Positions 1 through 10,851 of a stretch of DNA of 64,000 nucleotides are shown here, one piece after another. The position numbers were made by a program, and so were the translations under genes. Position 1 is the stretch's first letter. Each line of letters starts with the position of its first letter. This DNA is from Hemerocallis citrina (lineage: Eukaryota; Streptophyta; Magnoliopsida; Asparagales; Asphodelaceae): positions 83,272,853-83,336,852 of the forward strand of contig CM030367.1 in the NCBI GenBank assembly GCA_017893485.1, read 5' to 3'. The notes under the pieces were generated by a model. That model worked only from the letters and a program-made list of their open reading frames with translations, ran no database searches and had not been told where the DNA came from.

Positions 1-25
1 CAGCTAAACCAAGTGATAAATCTCT
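1..25 (+). mobile_element. Left stub of LTR C (Tekay-type)
   Basis: These bases precede the start of solo LTR A and should join directly to 20,702 once A and its contents are removed. They are therefore the part of plus-strand LTR C just upstream of the A insertion. The last bases (TCTCT) match the TATCT after A at four of five positions, which fits an aged target-site duplication. Too short to identify alone; assigned by nesting logic. Confidence 0.5.
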
Positions 26-2739
26 TGTAGTGCCCCGAATTTTCAATAAATAAATTAGAATTAAGTGGCACAAATTCCAGGATCAACTTCAATTGTAATC
101 ATAAACATAGCAACAAGTACAGGAAAAATTAAAACTTTTTATTACATCAACTCTTTACAACATAGCAGAATTAAAACACTTTAAATTAAAATATCTTATA
201 ACATGATGAATTAGAATTTTCAGTTAACTACAAGCTCTTTCTTAATTCAACTTTACCCATAACTATAAACCTGCAAAAATCTGAATAAAAAGTGGGTACG
301 TCAGTTAAATGCAACTGACGTCAACTATAGTGATAGTGATACTTTCCAACCTCACAATCACAAATAATAATAATTAATACATGACAATAATAATAGTAAA
401 TTATGAACAACATTGTAATAATAGATGGAATATGAAACAACAATAAATGAAGCATAAAACATCAAGTGAAGCTAGGCTAAGTGTCAAGTGTAATAAAACA
501 GAAAACATTGCATAAAACGAGTCAAGAAAACCACAAATGCATATGATGATTACAAATGCATACTTGTCTGACTCTATGCATCCCATTCTACATAGGTCCG
601 GTGCAAGCCCTTATCGTTCTCCTATTTATAGGGTTTAATCACTTGTTATGCAACTAATCCTACTACGGTGATTACTTCAAGATTTAGAGCATTCTGTGAG
701 TATCTAGTGCGATGCCTCGGTAATCCCTGAGAATCAACTTTTCCATTGTCCGTTATATTGGGTACACCCCCTCACACCCCGATAATTCCAGAAATTGATA
801 CCCACACCATTCGCCAATGGTACCTCATCACACAAATATCCCACGAGCGTCGCATCGATCCCCGGTAATCCCGAAGCATCATCCCACACCGTCCATGATA
901 ACACCCCAGTAATTCCTCATACTATCTTCCACCGTCCGGTCATATGAGGCCCCCTATCCATGTTTTCTCTTATTTCATCACAACTCCAGCTAGTGCCTAT
1001 CCTTAGGTTTATTATTATTAGTTAAGTCACAATCCCCCCTAGAGTTGGTGTACCCTACCGAATTTAATTCAACTAACTCAACAACAAGGCCCCACTGGCC
1101 AAAATATCCACAAAGTCTCAACCGCCATCATATTAGGGTCCCACTCAACCTCTAGAGTCTCAAAACTTAAAACATTAACTCAGCATTTCTTGGTATCTCA
1201 TAAATCCAAATAATCCAACTCATAACGAGATTTTCCTCAAATCTAATAGTCAACAAAACCAGGTACCTCCAAACTACACTCGTATCAACATAATTTGTCA
1301 AAACTAAAACTAAATGTAAATGAACTGGGATTTTATAATCTCAAAACAACGTAGAATAATCCAAATATAATACTCTTGGAAATTACAAAAAATATTCACT
1401 TTCTAATCCCACAAAAATAGAACTCAAAACTCTGTTAAAACTTATAAATATACTCTCTCTGATAGTAGTGTAATCTGTGCTTAATCACTTTGAAAACATA
1501 GAAAATATCGTTTGCAAATACAAAGAAATAATCACTCAAGAAATAGAAAAGTTTGCAGCAAAATAGGGCATGACGGTCGACTGTCATACACAGTTTTAAA
1601 AGTTGCGGTCGACCTTTAGCACTCAAATAAAAATCCACAATTTTAAACCCTGGCAGTCAACTGGCAGTTACTGCAGAAAACACTACAGCACAAAGAGATG
1701 GTGACAGCCTAGCGTGACAGTCGACTGCACCTGTGCGTTCAAATGAACTGCAGCCGACCGACAAACACACTACGGTCGACCGCACAGTCGACCGGCGCAC
1801 AGTCTGCAACAACCATGAACTTCGTAGTTTCTCTCAAAACTGATACGTGTTAATACTTCGAATACATGATTCCAAACGATGAAAACCTATGATAAAGCAA
1901 GTGCATCTTTGGCGAAAACAACTCAACTCACGCATCAAATCAAATCCTCACAGGTTTCACAAAAATCCCAAAATTTAAAGTTATAACTTGAATAAAAAGA
2001 TTTTCAAAGAAGCTTTTCGTATAATCACCCGATTATTATCAAAACGCAGTCGAAATTTCTTCTTATACAGAATATAAAACTTAAACATATTTAAAATTGA
2101 GATGAATCTGGAAATACACATTGTTGGTCAAAATACTTCAATCCATCCAACTCAACATCAAGTTCCTTCATCTCTCATTCAATTTCAATCCAAAACAACA
2201 ATAACTCCTCACTTAAATCCCAAAACAGTAGGTACATAGGGTAAACAACAACTAATGGTTCTTTGTTCAGTCATGTGCATATATGAAATCACTATTCAAT
2301 TTGCATCTTATATATACATGATATAAATCCACAAATCAAGAAATTCTCACCCAAGCAATGTTTAGATCTATACTAATTAGATGTCAATTTTACAAATCTC
2401 ATACACATTTAATTCAAACATGATTATTCAAGCATGGCATAAGAAAGTGAAGATCTTTGTGTATTTTATTCATCAACTATTTAAGCATGGAAAATTACTC
2501 AAAACTTCATATTTCTTCATGAAAGATATTGATTGGTTATTCATTCATTTAAAATCTATATTCACACATCATATTTCATAATCATGCAACTTCTAATCAT
2601 GCATTATACTCGAACAATTTCCAATCACATAGCAAATAAGAGGTAAGAAAGCATCACCCACCTCAAAGAAGACTAATTTGAAGCACAATAGTAGTTGTAA
2701 AGAAAAGCCCCTTCCTTCTCCTTGCAAATGTCCAAGATC
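26..2739 (-). mobile_element. Solo LTR A, 3' part (minus strand)
   Basis: The segment opens with TGTAGTGCCCCGAAT, which on the minus strand is the CA end of a long gypsy LTR. It continues at 20,144-20,701; without nested DNA LTR A is about 3.27 kb. It shares ordered landmarks with B (from 2,740) and D (from 23,671): a GTACGTCAGT block near 295, a box reading GCATCCCATTCTACATAGG near 570, and a low-complexity zone at about 700-960. No PBS, PPT or coding region adjoins it, so it looks like a solo LTR. No convincing gene in this stretch; the open frames are short and AT-rich. The probable duplication is TCTCT (21-25) versus TATCT (20,702-20,706). Confidence 0.6.
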
Positions 2740-4273
2740 TGTAACACCCCGAATTCCATTTACATGTAATTCGTAGTACAACATGATCTTTTACTTCAAT
2801 TCGTACAATTTTACAAGGAAAATAAAACTTTTCTTTTATTACACGCCAATGTTTATTACAGAGTTACACAGCAGAATAAAATACAACAAGAAGTACAACT
2901 CTAATATCAGCAGCTTAAATCATGAATATAATCTTTATCATCAACCGTCTTTAAGTCCTTGCCAATCCAATCAAGCCCTGCACTGAAAATCTGTGGGCAC
3001 GTCAGTTTCTTACAACTGATGCAATATTATAAACAATGATCCTCTCTATGCTGTATTATAACGAAATCTCTTACTTTAACAATCACAAACTTGAAATGCA
3101 TATAAAAGTGTAAAGAGTGACTATCCTAAATATGTCAGTGTATGATATGACTTAATGCCTAATGCAGATGTTATACTACAATGACACTAATGCATACTTG
3201 TTCGGATTCTATGCCTCCCATACTACATAGGTTCGAGGGCAAGCACCTACGTACTCAACATTAAAGGGTTTAATCCATCACCATGACAAATACCTATTAA
3301 TAAAACAAAATTTAGACATTACATGAGTACGAATTCTAGTCCCGGAGATCTACTGCCCGATCAATCATAATCCCGGATTGAATTATGGCTCACCTCCATC
3401 GCAAGCAACCACAGCCCTGGAATACACTGCCCGATTGGGTCTATAGTCCTGGAGTCCACCGCCCGACTATATAGAGGCCTTCCACTTACGTTTGCCCAAG
3501 TTTACTACATCTTCACTTAGTGCTTAATTCTTAAGTTTGAACATGAATAAATTATACCACCTAGAGGTAGTTTACCCTCCTACCGGTCTTACTCAAAAAT
3601 ACCAAGAACGACAGCCCATATTGGCCACTTCTCAAAAATCAATTATTCATTTTCATTACTTTGTTCGGTACCTCAATATCACTAAGCCTCTAGAATCAAC
3701 ATCTTTCCATGTTCAACAACTTGGGGTACTCATACCCTTATAACTCATATTCATGTATTCATAATTCATTTAAATTCTGTCATTCATTCTTATTTATTCA
3801 TCAATAAGCACAATCTCAACCTATTCATTTTCACAATACACTTCATATTCATCAAAACCTTCTCAATACAAGTTAATTAAGATTAAAACATAATCTCTTA
3901 AAATTTATCATTTTCCTTTGATTTATTTTATACCAAATCCTAACATCATTAACCATATACATATATATCTTTCTTGAGTTCACATCTCATCTAAGCATGA
4001 ATATGATCTTTATTTTCCAAAAAGTATAATCTTAAAATAGTGAGAAATATTCTCAATCACTTCATCTAAGTATCATTTGCAAAAACTGTAAATTCAAAGT
4101 TAGAAACTGCTCATGCTATTTGTAAAAATCGTAGAAAATCATATACTTCACGAAACTTTGCATTATTTATATTAAAATAAAGGTGTACAAGTCTACTACA
4201 ATTTCTTAGTTATAAGTTTCCTTAAAATACTGTATCTATAATCTTGAATTCTTCAAAATTTACAGTAGGGTTG
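2740..4273 (-). mobile_element. Solo LTR B, 3' part (minus strand)
   Basis: It begins TGTAACACCCCGAATTCC and its other end is GGGGTGTTACA at 20,143, so the termini are inverted repeats of each other as in many plant gypsy LTRs. Flanks are AGATC (2,735-2,739) and AGACC (20,144-20,148), a 5-bp duplication with one transition. Removing E1 leaves about 3.15 kb. It has the same landmarks as A and D: GGGCACGTCAGT near 2,995 and a box like CATACTACATAGG near 3,223. No gene is seen. The last five bases, GGTTG (4,269-4,273), are the target duplicated by E1. Confidence 0.75.
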
Positions 4274-4864
4274 TGATATGGCTAAAAATGGGGTTAAATC
4301 GGAACCGTCCAGATTGAGCACGAATCTTGAAGTTCGGGGGTAAAAAGGTAACTTCACATACGAGCGGATCCAAAGCGGTTACTGAATCTCCTTCTCGCAG
4401 ATCCAATAACCCACGAATGAATCCACACCTATTGGGTACGGGTTCCGACCCGAGACGAACCCAAATCAACAAGAGACAAATCAGGATCCATGATTTGACC
4501 AAGTCAATGGCCCTGATTTGCTCTCACCGGGAATCAAGGAAAGATTTCCTAAAACAGACTGAGGATTTTGCTCCCGACTGTTACACAGGAAATCAGACCC
4601 TTAAACAACTCCCCTGGCGACTATAAATACAACCCCTCTGCCTCCATGACCAGGTTAATCATTCTTTCACCACTTTTAAGCTCTTTCTTAATCTCTTCTA
4701 ATTACTGACAAGAGCGTCGGAGGGTGCGTCGCCGGAATCAACCCCGGTGTTTCGCACTCCCTTGCAGGTCGCGGCAGGAGCAAGAAGGCTGAGTCAACTG
4801 TTCAGGTTTCTCTCGGACTCACAGATTCTATCTGTTTACCCCCACACCGAAATCAGCAGTAACA
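4274..4864 (+). repeat. E1 5' LTR
   Basis: 591 bp, matching 17,926-18,516 with about nine differences that I could find, all in the second half. It starts TG, ends CA and is followed at once by the primer site. It holds a TATA box (4,622) and, about 85 bases later, a GC-rich block (4,706-4,769) that is also present in the E2 and E3 LTRs. Open frames inside the LTR are not judged to be genes. Confidence 0.95.
4622..4629 (+). promoter_or_regulatory. TATA box of the E1 5' LTR
   Basis: TATAAATA, repeated at 18,274-18,281 in the 3' LTR. The same octamer lies at the equivalent place in the E2 LTR (38,549-38,556) and in E3 on the minus strand (61,552-61,559). Its conservation in three diverged LTRs supports it as the core promoter for the genomic RNA. 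Transcription would be expected to start roughly 25-35 bases downstream. Confidence 0.8.
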
Positions 4865-4867
4865 GAT

Positions 4868-4883
4868 TGGCGCCGTCTGTGGG
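4868..4883 (+). other. E1 primer-binding site
   Basis: TGGCGCCGTCTGTGGG begins three bases after the LTR end at 4,864. TGGCGCC-type sites are usual in Tat and Athila elements and pair with the 3' end of a host tRNA; the exact primer tRNA cannot be decided here. The site appears intact. Confidence 0.88.
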
Positions 4884-4932
4884 AACAACCACACAAACAG
4901 CCTCAGCTTCTTCTTTGTCGTCCTCTCCAACC

Positions 4933-5580
4933 ATGCCCCTAAAGAAGGTCAGATCCAAGGGGTCCAACCGAGGGCCGAACCCTACCGATCAGACGGAGGA
5001 AATCCCTGTCAATCCTATTCCGCAGTCCGATCTTCCTCCTCCGGCCCAGCAGGTTCCACCTCCTCATCCCAAGCAGCAACCCAACAATGGCCCTTCCGGC
5101 CATAACGGTCGGAAGCAGAAGCAGCCCTTCAACCCGGACCATGTCTCGGTTCACAATGAATCCTCGTATTCCATGGCCTCTCATCATCCCGACCCCCGCA
5201 AAACAGTCCTGAATCGCCAGAATGAAGAGGACCTCCGCACCCACCTTGACGAGAGGCGGGCCCGAGAGGGAGCCTCCCGCCAGCGTCAGGGTGAGCGGTC
5301 CCCTCGTCGCCGAGACGGTAGGAGGTCTCCGGACCGCAGAGGCCGAGCGGCATCTCCCGAGCGCCGAAGGAGGAGACCGCATTCCCCCGGGGATCGGCGT
5401 CATCCGAGGGACCGGGAAGCACCTATCACTCGTGCCGAGTTCCTCCAATTTCAGGAGACTGTGCTACAGGCCCTGAACGCCCGTCCCAACAATCAGAATG
5501 CCCAGAGGGTTCCCACACCCCCTCGGGTTCCCAGTCCTCGCCGCCGATCCCGAAGTCCTGTCCCGTCTCCCAGTCGCTAG
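4933..5580 (+). pseudogene. gag: E1 gag, N-terminal RS-rich region
   Basis: The likely start is the ATG at 4,933, about 70 bases past the LTR; the frame is open upstream into the LTR but that part has no gag features. The product begins MPLKKVRSKG, then is rich in Pro, Gln, Arg and Ser, with many RS/SP/RR dipeptides at about residues 105-210 and a short helical stretch (TRAEFLQFQETVLQAL) near residue 165. Such basic RS-rich N-termini occur in Tat gag proteins and probably bind RNA. The frame stops at TAG (5,578-5,580), but the same frame resumes at once with a Gln/Tyr/Arg-rich segment continuing to about 5,788, so the stop is an internal nonsense change, most simply CAG to TAG. Confidence 0.75.
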
Positions 5581-6755
5581 CAGCAACAGTACAGTCCCCG
5601 CCGGTCCCAGGACTACCGGCGCCACAGTCCCCGCTCCCCTTCCTATGAGGAGGAGTCCAGGGGATCGTATGAGCACCAGCGACGGGACGATGCCCTCTTC
5701 CGACGTATTCATGAGGTAGAGAGGTGCATTGGCCGTATGGACAGAGAAGAGGAGTCCAGAGCAGGGACTGTTCGGCCGAGCAGACGCCCTTCTCTCGGAC
5801 GATCATGGAGGCTCACATACCGAGGGGTTTCAAACCTCCACAGTTTGAAACGTACTCAGGTGAGTCCGACCCAGTCGATCACGTTGAGAGCTTCAAAACT
5901 CTGAAGCTGATCCATCAAGTCTCAGATGCCGTGCTCTGCCGGACCTTCCCCGCCACCCTCAGGGGGTCGGCTCGGGAATGGTACTCCAGACTCGCCCCCT
6001 CTTCCATCTTCTCATTCGAGCAGTTCGAAACACTGTTCATAACTCACTTCGTGAGTAGCAGGCGAGCTGAGAAGACAAGCCTCTCCCTGCTGAACCTGCG
6101 GCAGGAAAGGGGAGAGAAGCTGCGGGACTATGTGAAGAGATTCACCGCAGAAGTCAGGTCTATCGCCTCCTTAGACCAATCAGTGGCGACCGTGGCGTTC
6201 CAGTCGAACGTCCTCAACTCCAACCTCCGCTCGTCCCTGGCCAAGAAGCCCCCTACTAACTTCGCCGACCTCCTTCTGAGGTGCGAGAAGTATATCCGAG
6301 CAGAGGAGGCTGAGTCCCTCCCGAACTTCGGGGGGCCCTCCTCCGGGTCGAAGAGGAAGGCGGCCGAGGAAGAGGGGTCCAAGAAGGCGCAGAAGGACAG
6401 TGGCGGTCAGCGCCGTCCTGCCCCCAGGTTCGAGAAGTTCACTCCCCTCACCACCAACGTCTCCACCATCCTGATGGAAGTGGAGAAGGAAGGGGTCATC
6501 CCTCCAGCTCCGAGGATGCACACCCCGGCGAAGAGGAGGAACAAAGATAAATGGTGTCGCTACCATCGGGATCACGGCCACGACACAAACGACTGCCAAG
6601 CATTGAGGGACGAGATAGAAGTCCTCATCCGGAGGGGGCAGTTGGCCAAATTCGTGAAGACTAACGATCGGGCGGATCGTCACACCTCTCCGCCTCGGGG
6701 GGCTAACAAGCGCTCCGAACGGCGCGAGGAGACACCCGAGTTCGAGGAAGAACGG
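5581..6755 (+). pseudogene. gag: E1 gag, capsid-like core and zinc finger
   Basis: After the TAG the first frame runs to about 5,788, then a one-base loss moves the reading to the next frame (compare E2 at 22,760-22,810, where both parts share one frame). The second frame carries a Retrotrans_gag-type core: a motif like FETYSGESDPVDHVESF near 5,845, then REWYSRL and the LRDYVKRF helix. A Lys/Glu-rich linker follows, then a finger CRYHRDHGHDTNDC (6,555-6,596). This CHHC-type finger is typical of Tat gag. The protein would form the particle and package RNA in the cytoplasm. The stop and frameshift together would prevent normal production. Confidence 0.85.
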
Positions 6756-7500
6756 GTTCTACACCTGATCCATGGAGGCCCCATGGGAGGCTCCTCTAAT
6801 TCCTCTCGGAAGGCCTTCGTCCGAGAGGTCAACTCGGTTCACGGTGCCCCTCCCCCCAAAGGTCTCGGCGTCCCTGTGTCTTTCTCCGACGCAGACCTCG
6901 AAGGGGTCCGAACCCCACATTGTGACGCCCTCGTCATCGACCTCCGCATGGCCAACTTCAAGGTGCAGAGGATTTTAGTGGACAATGGGAGTTCGGTCAA
7001 TATTCTCTTCCTCTCGGCCTTCCGTGGTCTGCAGCTGTCCCGAGACCGTCTCAAGCCGGCCGGTTACACACTCCACGGGTTCACGGGGGTCCCGGTAACC
7101 GTCGAGGGGGTGATAACCCTAGACGTTACTGCGGGAACCACCCCTACTACCCGGACCGAGCCGATGGACTTCATGGTTGTCGACGTCCCGGCAGCGTATA
7201 ACGTCATTCTAGGCCGACCCGGCCTGGCCGCCCTGGAAGCCGTCCCCTCGGCGTATCATTTGAAAATGAAGTTCCCCACTCGGTCGGGAGTAGGGGAGGT
7301 CAGGGGATGCCAAGAAACAGCCCGGAAGTGCTACATGACTTCCACCGGGGGACCAGTGCTCTCGCTCGAGACACTAGAAATCCCCGAGCCGAAAGCTCGG
7401 CCAACGTCCGAGCCGGCGGACGAGTTAGAAGAAGTGCTCTTCTCGGACGAGGATCCGAGCCGGAAATTCCTCATCAGCAAATCCTTGCCGACCGCACTGT
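6756..7500 (+). pseudogene. pro: E1 aspartic protease domain
   Basis: This lies in the same frame as gag core, so gag and pol form one polyprotein here. The active-site motif is ILVDNGSSVNILF with Asp at 6,981-6,983; DNG in place of DSG/DTG is seen in other plant Tat proteases. The downstream flap and hydrophobic-Gly motif is VILGRPGL near 7,205. An acidic linker follows before RT. The domain itself has no stop and would cleave the polyprotein. It is listed as a pseudogene because the surrounding frame is interrupted on both sides. Confidence 0.85.
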
Positions 7501-8804
7501 GCTCGGACCTGATTAAATGCATCCGGGATAACCGTGACCTGTTTGCCTGGTCAGCCGCGGACATGCCCGGCATTTCCGAGGAGCTGCTCGTGCATCGCCT
7601 AAGTGTCGAACCGGGGTGCAAACCGGTTCAGCAGAAGAGGCGAAAGTTCGCTCCCGAGTGACAGCAGGCCATCAAGGAGGAGGTCGATAAACTTCTAAAA
7701 GCCAAGTTCATACAGGAGGTAAATTACCCCGAGTGGCTGTCGAATGTCGTAATGGTCAAGAAGTCCAATGGCTCGTGGAGGATATGCATTGACTTCACCG
7801 ACCTGAACAAGGCGTGTCCGAAGGATCCATTCCCTCTCCCGAACATCGACACCCTTATTGACGCCACCTCGGGCCATGAGCTCCTCAGCTTCATGGACGC
7901 CTTCTCGGGGTACAATCAGATCCGAATGTTCCCCCCGGACATTCCGAAGACCTCCTTCGTCACCGACCAAGGCCTCTACTGCTACCGGGTCATGCCATTC
8001 GGTTTGAAGAACGCGGGCGCCACCTACCAGCGCCTCGTCAACAAGGTCTTCCAGAGCCAGATCGGCCGAAACATGGAGGTGTACGTTGACGACATGCTCG
8101 TCAAAAGCGTCTGAGGCACTGATCATGTGGTCGACCTCCAGGAGGCCTTCGGCGTGTTGAGAAGGCACAGCATGCGGCTGAACCCGAGCAAGTGTGCGTT
8201 CGGGGTCTCTTCGGGAAAGTTCCTCGGCTTCATGGTAAGCCAACGAGGAATCGAAGCTAATCCCGAGAAGATTAAGGCCATATTAGACATGGCTCCGCCT
8301 TGGAACGTCAAGGAGGTGCAAAAGCTCACTGGTCGCCTCGCCGCTATCGGTCGGTTCCTCTCGAAGTCGGGGGAAAAGTGCCTCCCCTTCTTCAAAGCAC
8401 TCAGGGGGGCTAAGGGTTTTGAATGGGGCCAACCACAACAGGAATCGTTCGACCAGCTGAAGGCCTATTTGGTGAACCCCCCTCTGCTCAGCAAACCGGT
8501 CCCAGGCGAGACTCTCTTCATCTACTTGGCTGCTTCCGAGCAGACCCTAAGTGCTGTCTTGGTGAGAGAGGAGGACCGGGCCCAGAGGCCTATCTACTAC
8601 GTGAGCAAGATGCTTCGGGACGCCGAGCTCTGCTATCCGAGGATAGAAAAGATGGCCTACGCCCTGGTCATGGCAGCGAGAAAGCTTCGGCCGTACTTCC
8701 AATCCCACTCGGCCGTTGTCCTCACCGATCAGCCCCTCAAGCAGGTCCTCTATAAGCCTGAGACCTCGGGCCGACTGATGAAGTGGTCCGTAGAGCTGAG
8801 CTAG
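7501..8804 (+). pseudogene. pol: E1 reverse transcriptase and degenerate RNase H
   Basis: The frame continues from protease. Recognisable RT blocks: a motif like VVMVKKSNGSWRICIDFTDL at 7,746-7,805, FMDAFSGYNQI near 7,893, MPFGLKNAGATY near 7,993 and the catalytic YVDD at 8,082-8,093. The thumb and connection follow, then a first RNase H-like domain (IYLAASEQTLSAVLV, 8,520 onward) in which the usual catalytic Asp position reads Ala-Ala; loss of this ancestral RNase H is known in Tat elements that gained a second copy. Nonsense codons: TGA at 7,659, TGA at 8,112 and TAG at 8,802. All fit C-to-T changes in CGA or CAG codons. Confidence 0.88.
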
Positions 8805-9371
8805 CATGACATCTCTTATCAGCCTTGGACAGCAATTAAGGCGCAGGCGCTCACCGACTTTATCGTGGAATCCACAATCCCCGAAGTCGACCACGTACCG
8901 AACGGATCTCCCGTTTGGATGGTCTTCGTGGATGGCTCCTCCTGTAACGAAGGAAGCGGTGCCGGCATCATCTTGAACGGCCCTGATGACTTCATCCTAC
9001 AATATGCGATCCGCATGAACTTCAAGGCCTCGAACAACGAGGCAGAGTACGAGGCGCTCATTGCTGGGCTCGGATTGGCCCGGAGTGCTGGAGCACAGCG
9101 CCTTCGAATTCACAGTGATTCCCAACTAGTCGTGAACCAGGTCTTGGGCAAATATGAGGCCCGAGACGAGCGAATGGCGAAGTACCTCGCCAAGGTCCGG
9201 GACCTCATGAGCCAGTTCGAAGAAGCCATCATCCAGCGCGTCCCTCGTGAAGAAAACTCATAGGCCGATGCCCTCTCCAAATTGGCCTCGTCCTCCCTGC
9301 AAGGTCTCGAACAGACCGTACTGATTGAAGTCCTCTCCAAGCCGAGCATCGAAGACGAGACACCTGGCTAG
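8805..9371 (+). pseudogene. E1 second RNase H (archaeal-type, aRNH)
   Basis: A second complete-looking RNase H lies between the first RNase H and integrase. Motifs: VFVDGSS with Asp at 8,931-8,933, NEAEYEALIAGL with the catalytic Glu near 9,045, and HSDSQLVVNQV with Asp near 9,116. It would remove the RNA strand during reverse transcription. An additional RNase H at this place is a diagnostic trait of the plant Tat lineage. TAG at 9,261 (in a context reading ENS-stop-ADALSKL, most likely from CAG) and TAG at 9,369 interrupt the tail and the linker to integrase. Confidence 0.85.
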
Positions 9372-10677
9372 GTGGAGTCATTGCCGGTCATGCTGCAGGA
9401 CAATTGGATGAAGCCACTGGTAGAATTCTTAAGGGACGGGGTTCTGCCCTCGGATCCCAAGGAAGCACGCCGAGTCAGAACTCGGGCCGAGCGCTATGTC
9501 CTGATCGAGGGTATCTTATACAAGCGCTCTTTCTCTCAAATAGACGGCCGACCGTACCTAAGGTGCCTCTCCCCGGATCAGGCCGAATATGCCCTACAAG
9601 AGCTCCACGAAGGCATCGGCGGAGCACATTCGGGGTCTAGGTCTTTGGCCTTTCGCCCGAAAGGCTTTGAATTATGGGTACTTCTGGCCGACCCTCCTTC
9701 AAGACGCCGAGCGACACGTTCGGCAATGTAGCTCCTGTCAGAGACACTCCAACATCCGTCGCCTCCCTCAGGCCAATCTCGCCTCCCTGTCAAGTCCTAT
9801 CCCCTTCGCAATGTGGGGGATGGACTTACTAGGGCCTTTCCCTCCGGCTCCGGGTCAGTTCAAGTTCTTGGTCGTTGCCATCGACTACTTCTCGAAGTGG
9901 GTCGAGGCCGAGCCCCTCGCCACTATAACCGAGAACAAGGTGGGACAGTTCTTCTGGAAGAGCATCATATGCAGGTTCGGCGTCCCCCGAGTCCTCGTAA
10001 CGGACAACGGGACTCAGTTCACTGGCGCAGCATTCCGAGCTCTGTGCGATGACCTCGCCATTCAACAGCGCTTCTCGTCCGTCGCCCACCCTCAGTCGAA
10101 CGGACAGGCTGAGAACGCTAATCGGCAGATCCTCGCAGGCATCAAGAAAAGGCTGGACAAAAGTTCCAAAGGCTTATGGGTCGACCAACTTCCCAACGTC
10201 CTATGGAGCTACCGCACGAGCAAGCGGACCCCCACAGGCGAGTCCCCTTTCAACCTCACCTACGGGTCCGAGGCCGTGATACCTCTCGAGGTCGGAATAC
10301 CTTCCCCCCGGCTCATAGCTTTTGATGAGGAACAGAATGCCAGGAATCTCAGGGCAAACTTAGATGTGATAGACGAGCTGAGGGAAAGAGCGTCGATTCG
10401 GCAGGCGAATTACCGAAGGAGGGTCGAGTTGGCCTATAACAAGAAGGTCCGACCTACCAACCTTAAACAAGGAGATTTGGTCTTGAGAAAGCTAGCCGTA
10501 TCCTTCCCCAGTCAGAAAAGCAAGCTTGCTCCGAACTGGGAAGGGCCGTACAGGATCACAAGGATTGTTCGGCCCGGAACATATCGTCTTGAAGACCTAG
10601 AGGGCAGAGAGCTTCCGAGGACCTGGAATGCCGACCACCTCCTAAGGTACCAAGAAAGCGCTCCGGCGTCACTCTAA
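9372..10677 (+). pseudogene. E1 integrase
   Basis: The N-terminal zinc-binding part is split by a frame change near 9,645-9,655. Compared with E2, about seven extra bases sit between SRSLA and the ARKALNYGYF segment. From there to the TAA at 10,677 the frame is open. The HHCC module ends with CSSC near 9,728. The catalytic core shows D (9,823-9,825), D in VTDNGTQF (10,003-10,005) and E in GQAENANR (10,111-10,113); 35 residues separate the second D and the E, the canonical DD35E spacing. The C-terminal domain contains LKQGDLVLRKL and ends with HLLRYQESAPASL. No chromodomain follows. Catalytic residues are intact; only the small insertion breaks the protein. Confidence 0.9.
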
Positions 10678-10851
10678 GTATCATAGGATATCGAGCCATT
10701 CCAGTCCTCCGACTTGTAACCTATTTTCATAAATTGTACTATGTAAAACGGTTCGCCATCAATCATCAATAAAGAAAGCTCTGTCGTGTTTGTGAATTCG
10801 CATGTTTCTCTCCCCTCTTATCGCCTGCTTTTTAAATTGTGATTTCAACCA
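10678..10851 (+). other. E1 spacer after integrase
   Basis: Non-coding spacer between the integrase stop and the 110-bp tandem array. It contains an AATAAA (10,769 region) that could end a sense transcript. Nothing else is recognised. Confidence 0.5.

Noticed and set aside
4260..4626. Open frames on both strands in the E1 LTR (80 and 99 codons), repeated in the 3' LTR
   Set aside because: They are identical because the LTRs are copies; no motif, and they overlap the TATA region. Treated as chance frames.
4939..5448. 169-codon minus-strand frame opposite gag
   Set aside because: A shadow of the GC-rich, Arg/Ser-rich gag frame; no domain and no conserved counterpart in E2.
7695..8243. 182-codon minus-strand frame opposite RT
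   Set aside because: Third-position shadow of the RT frame; E2 shows a similar shadow simply because RT is conserved.
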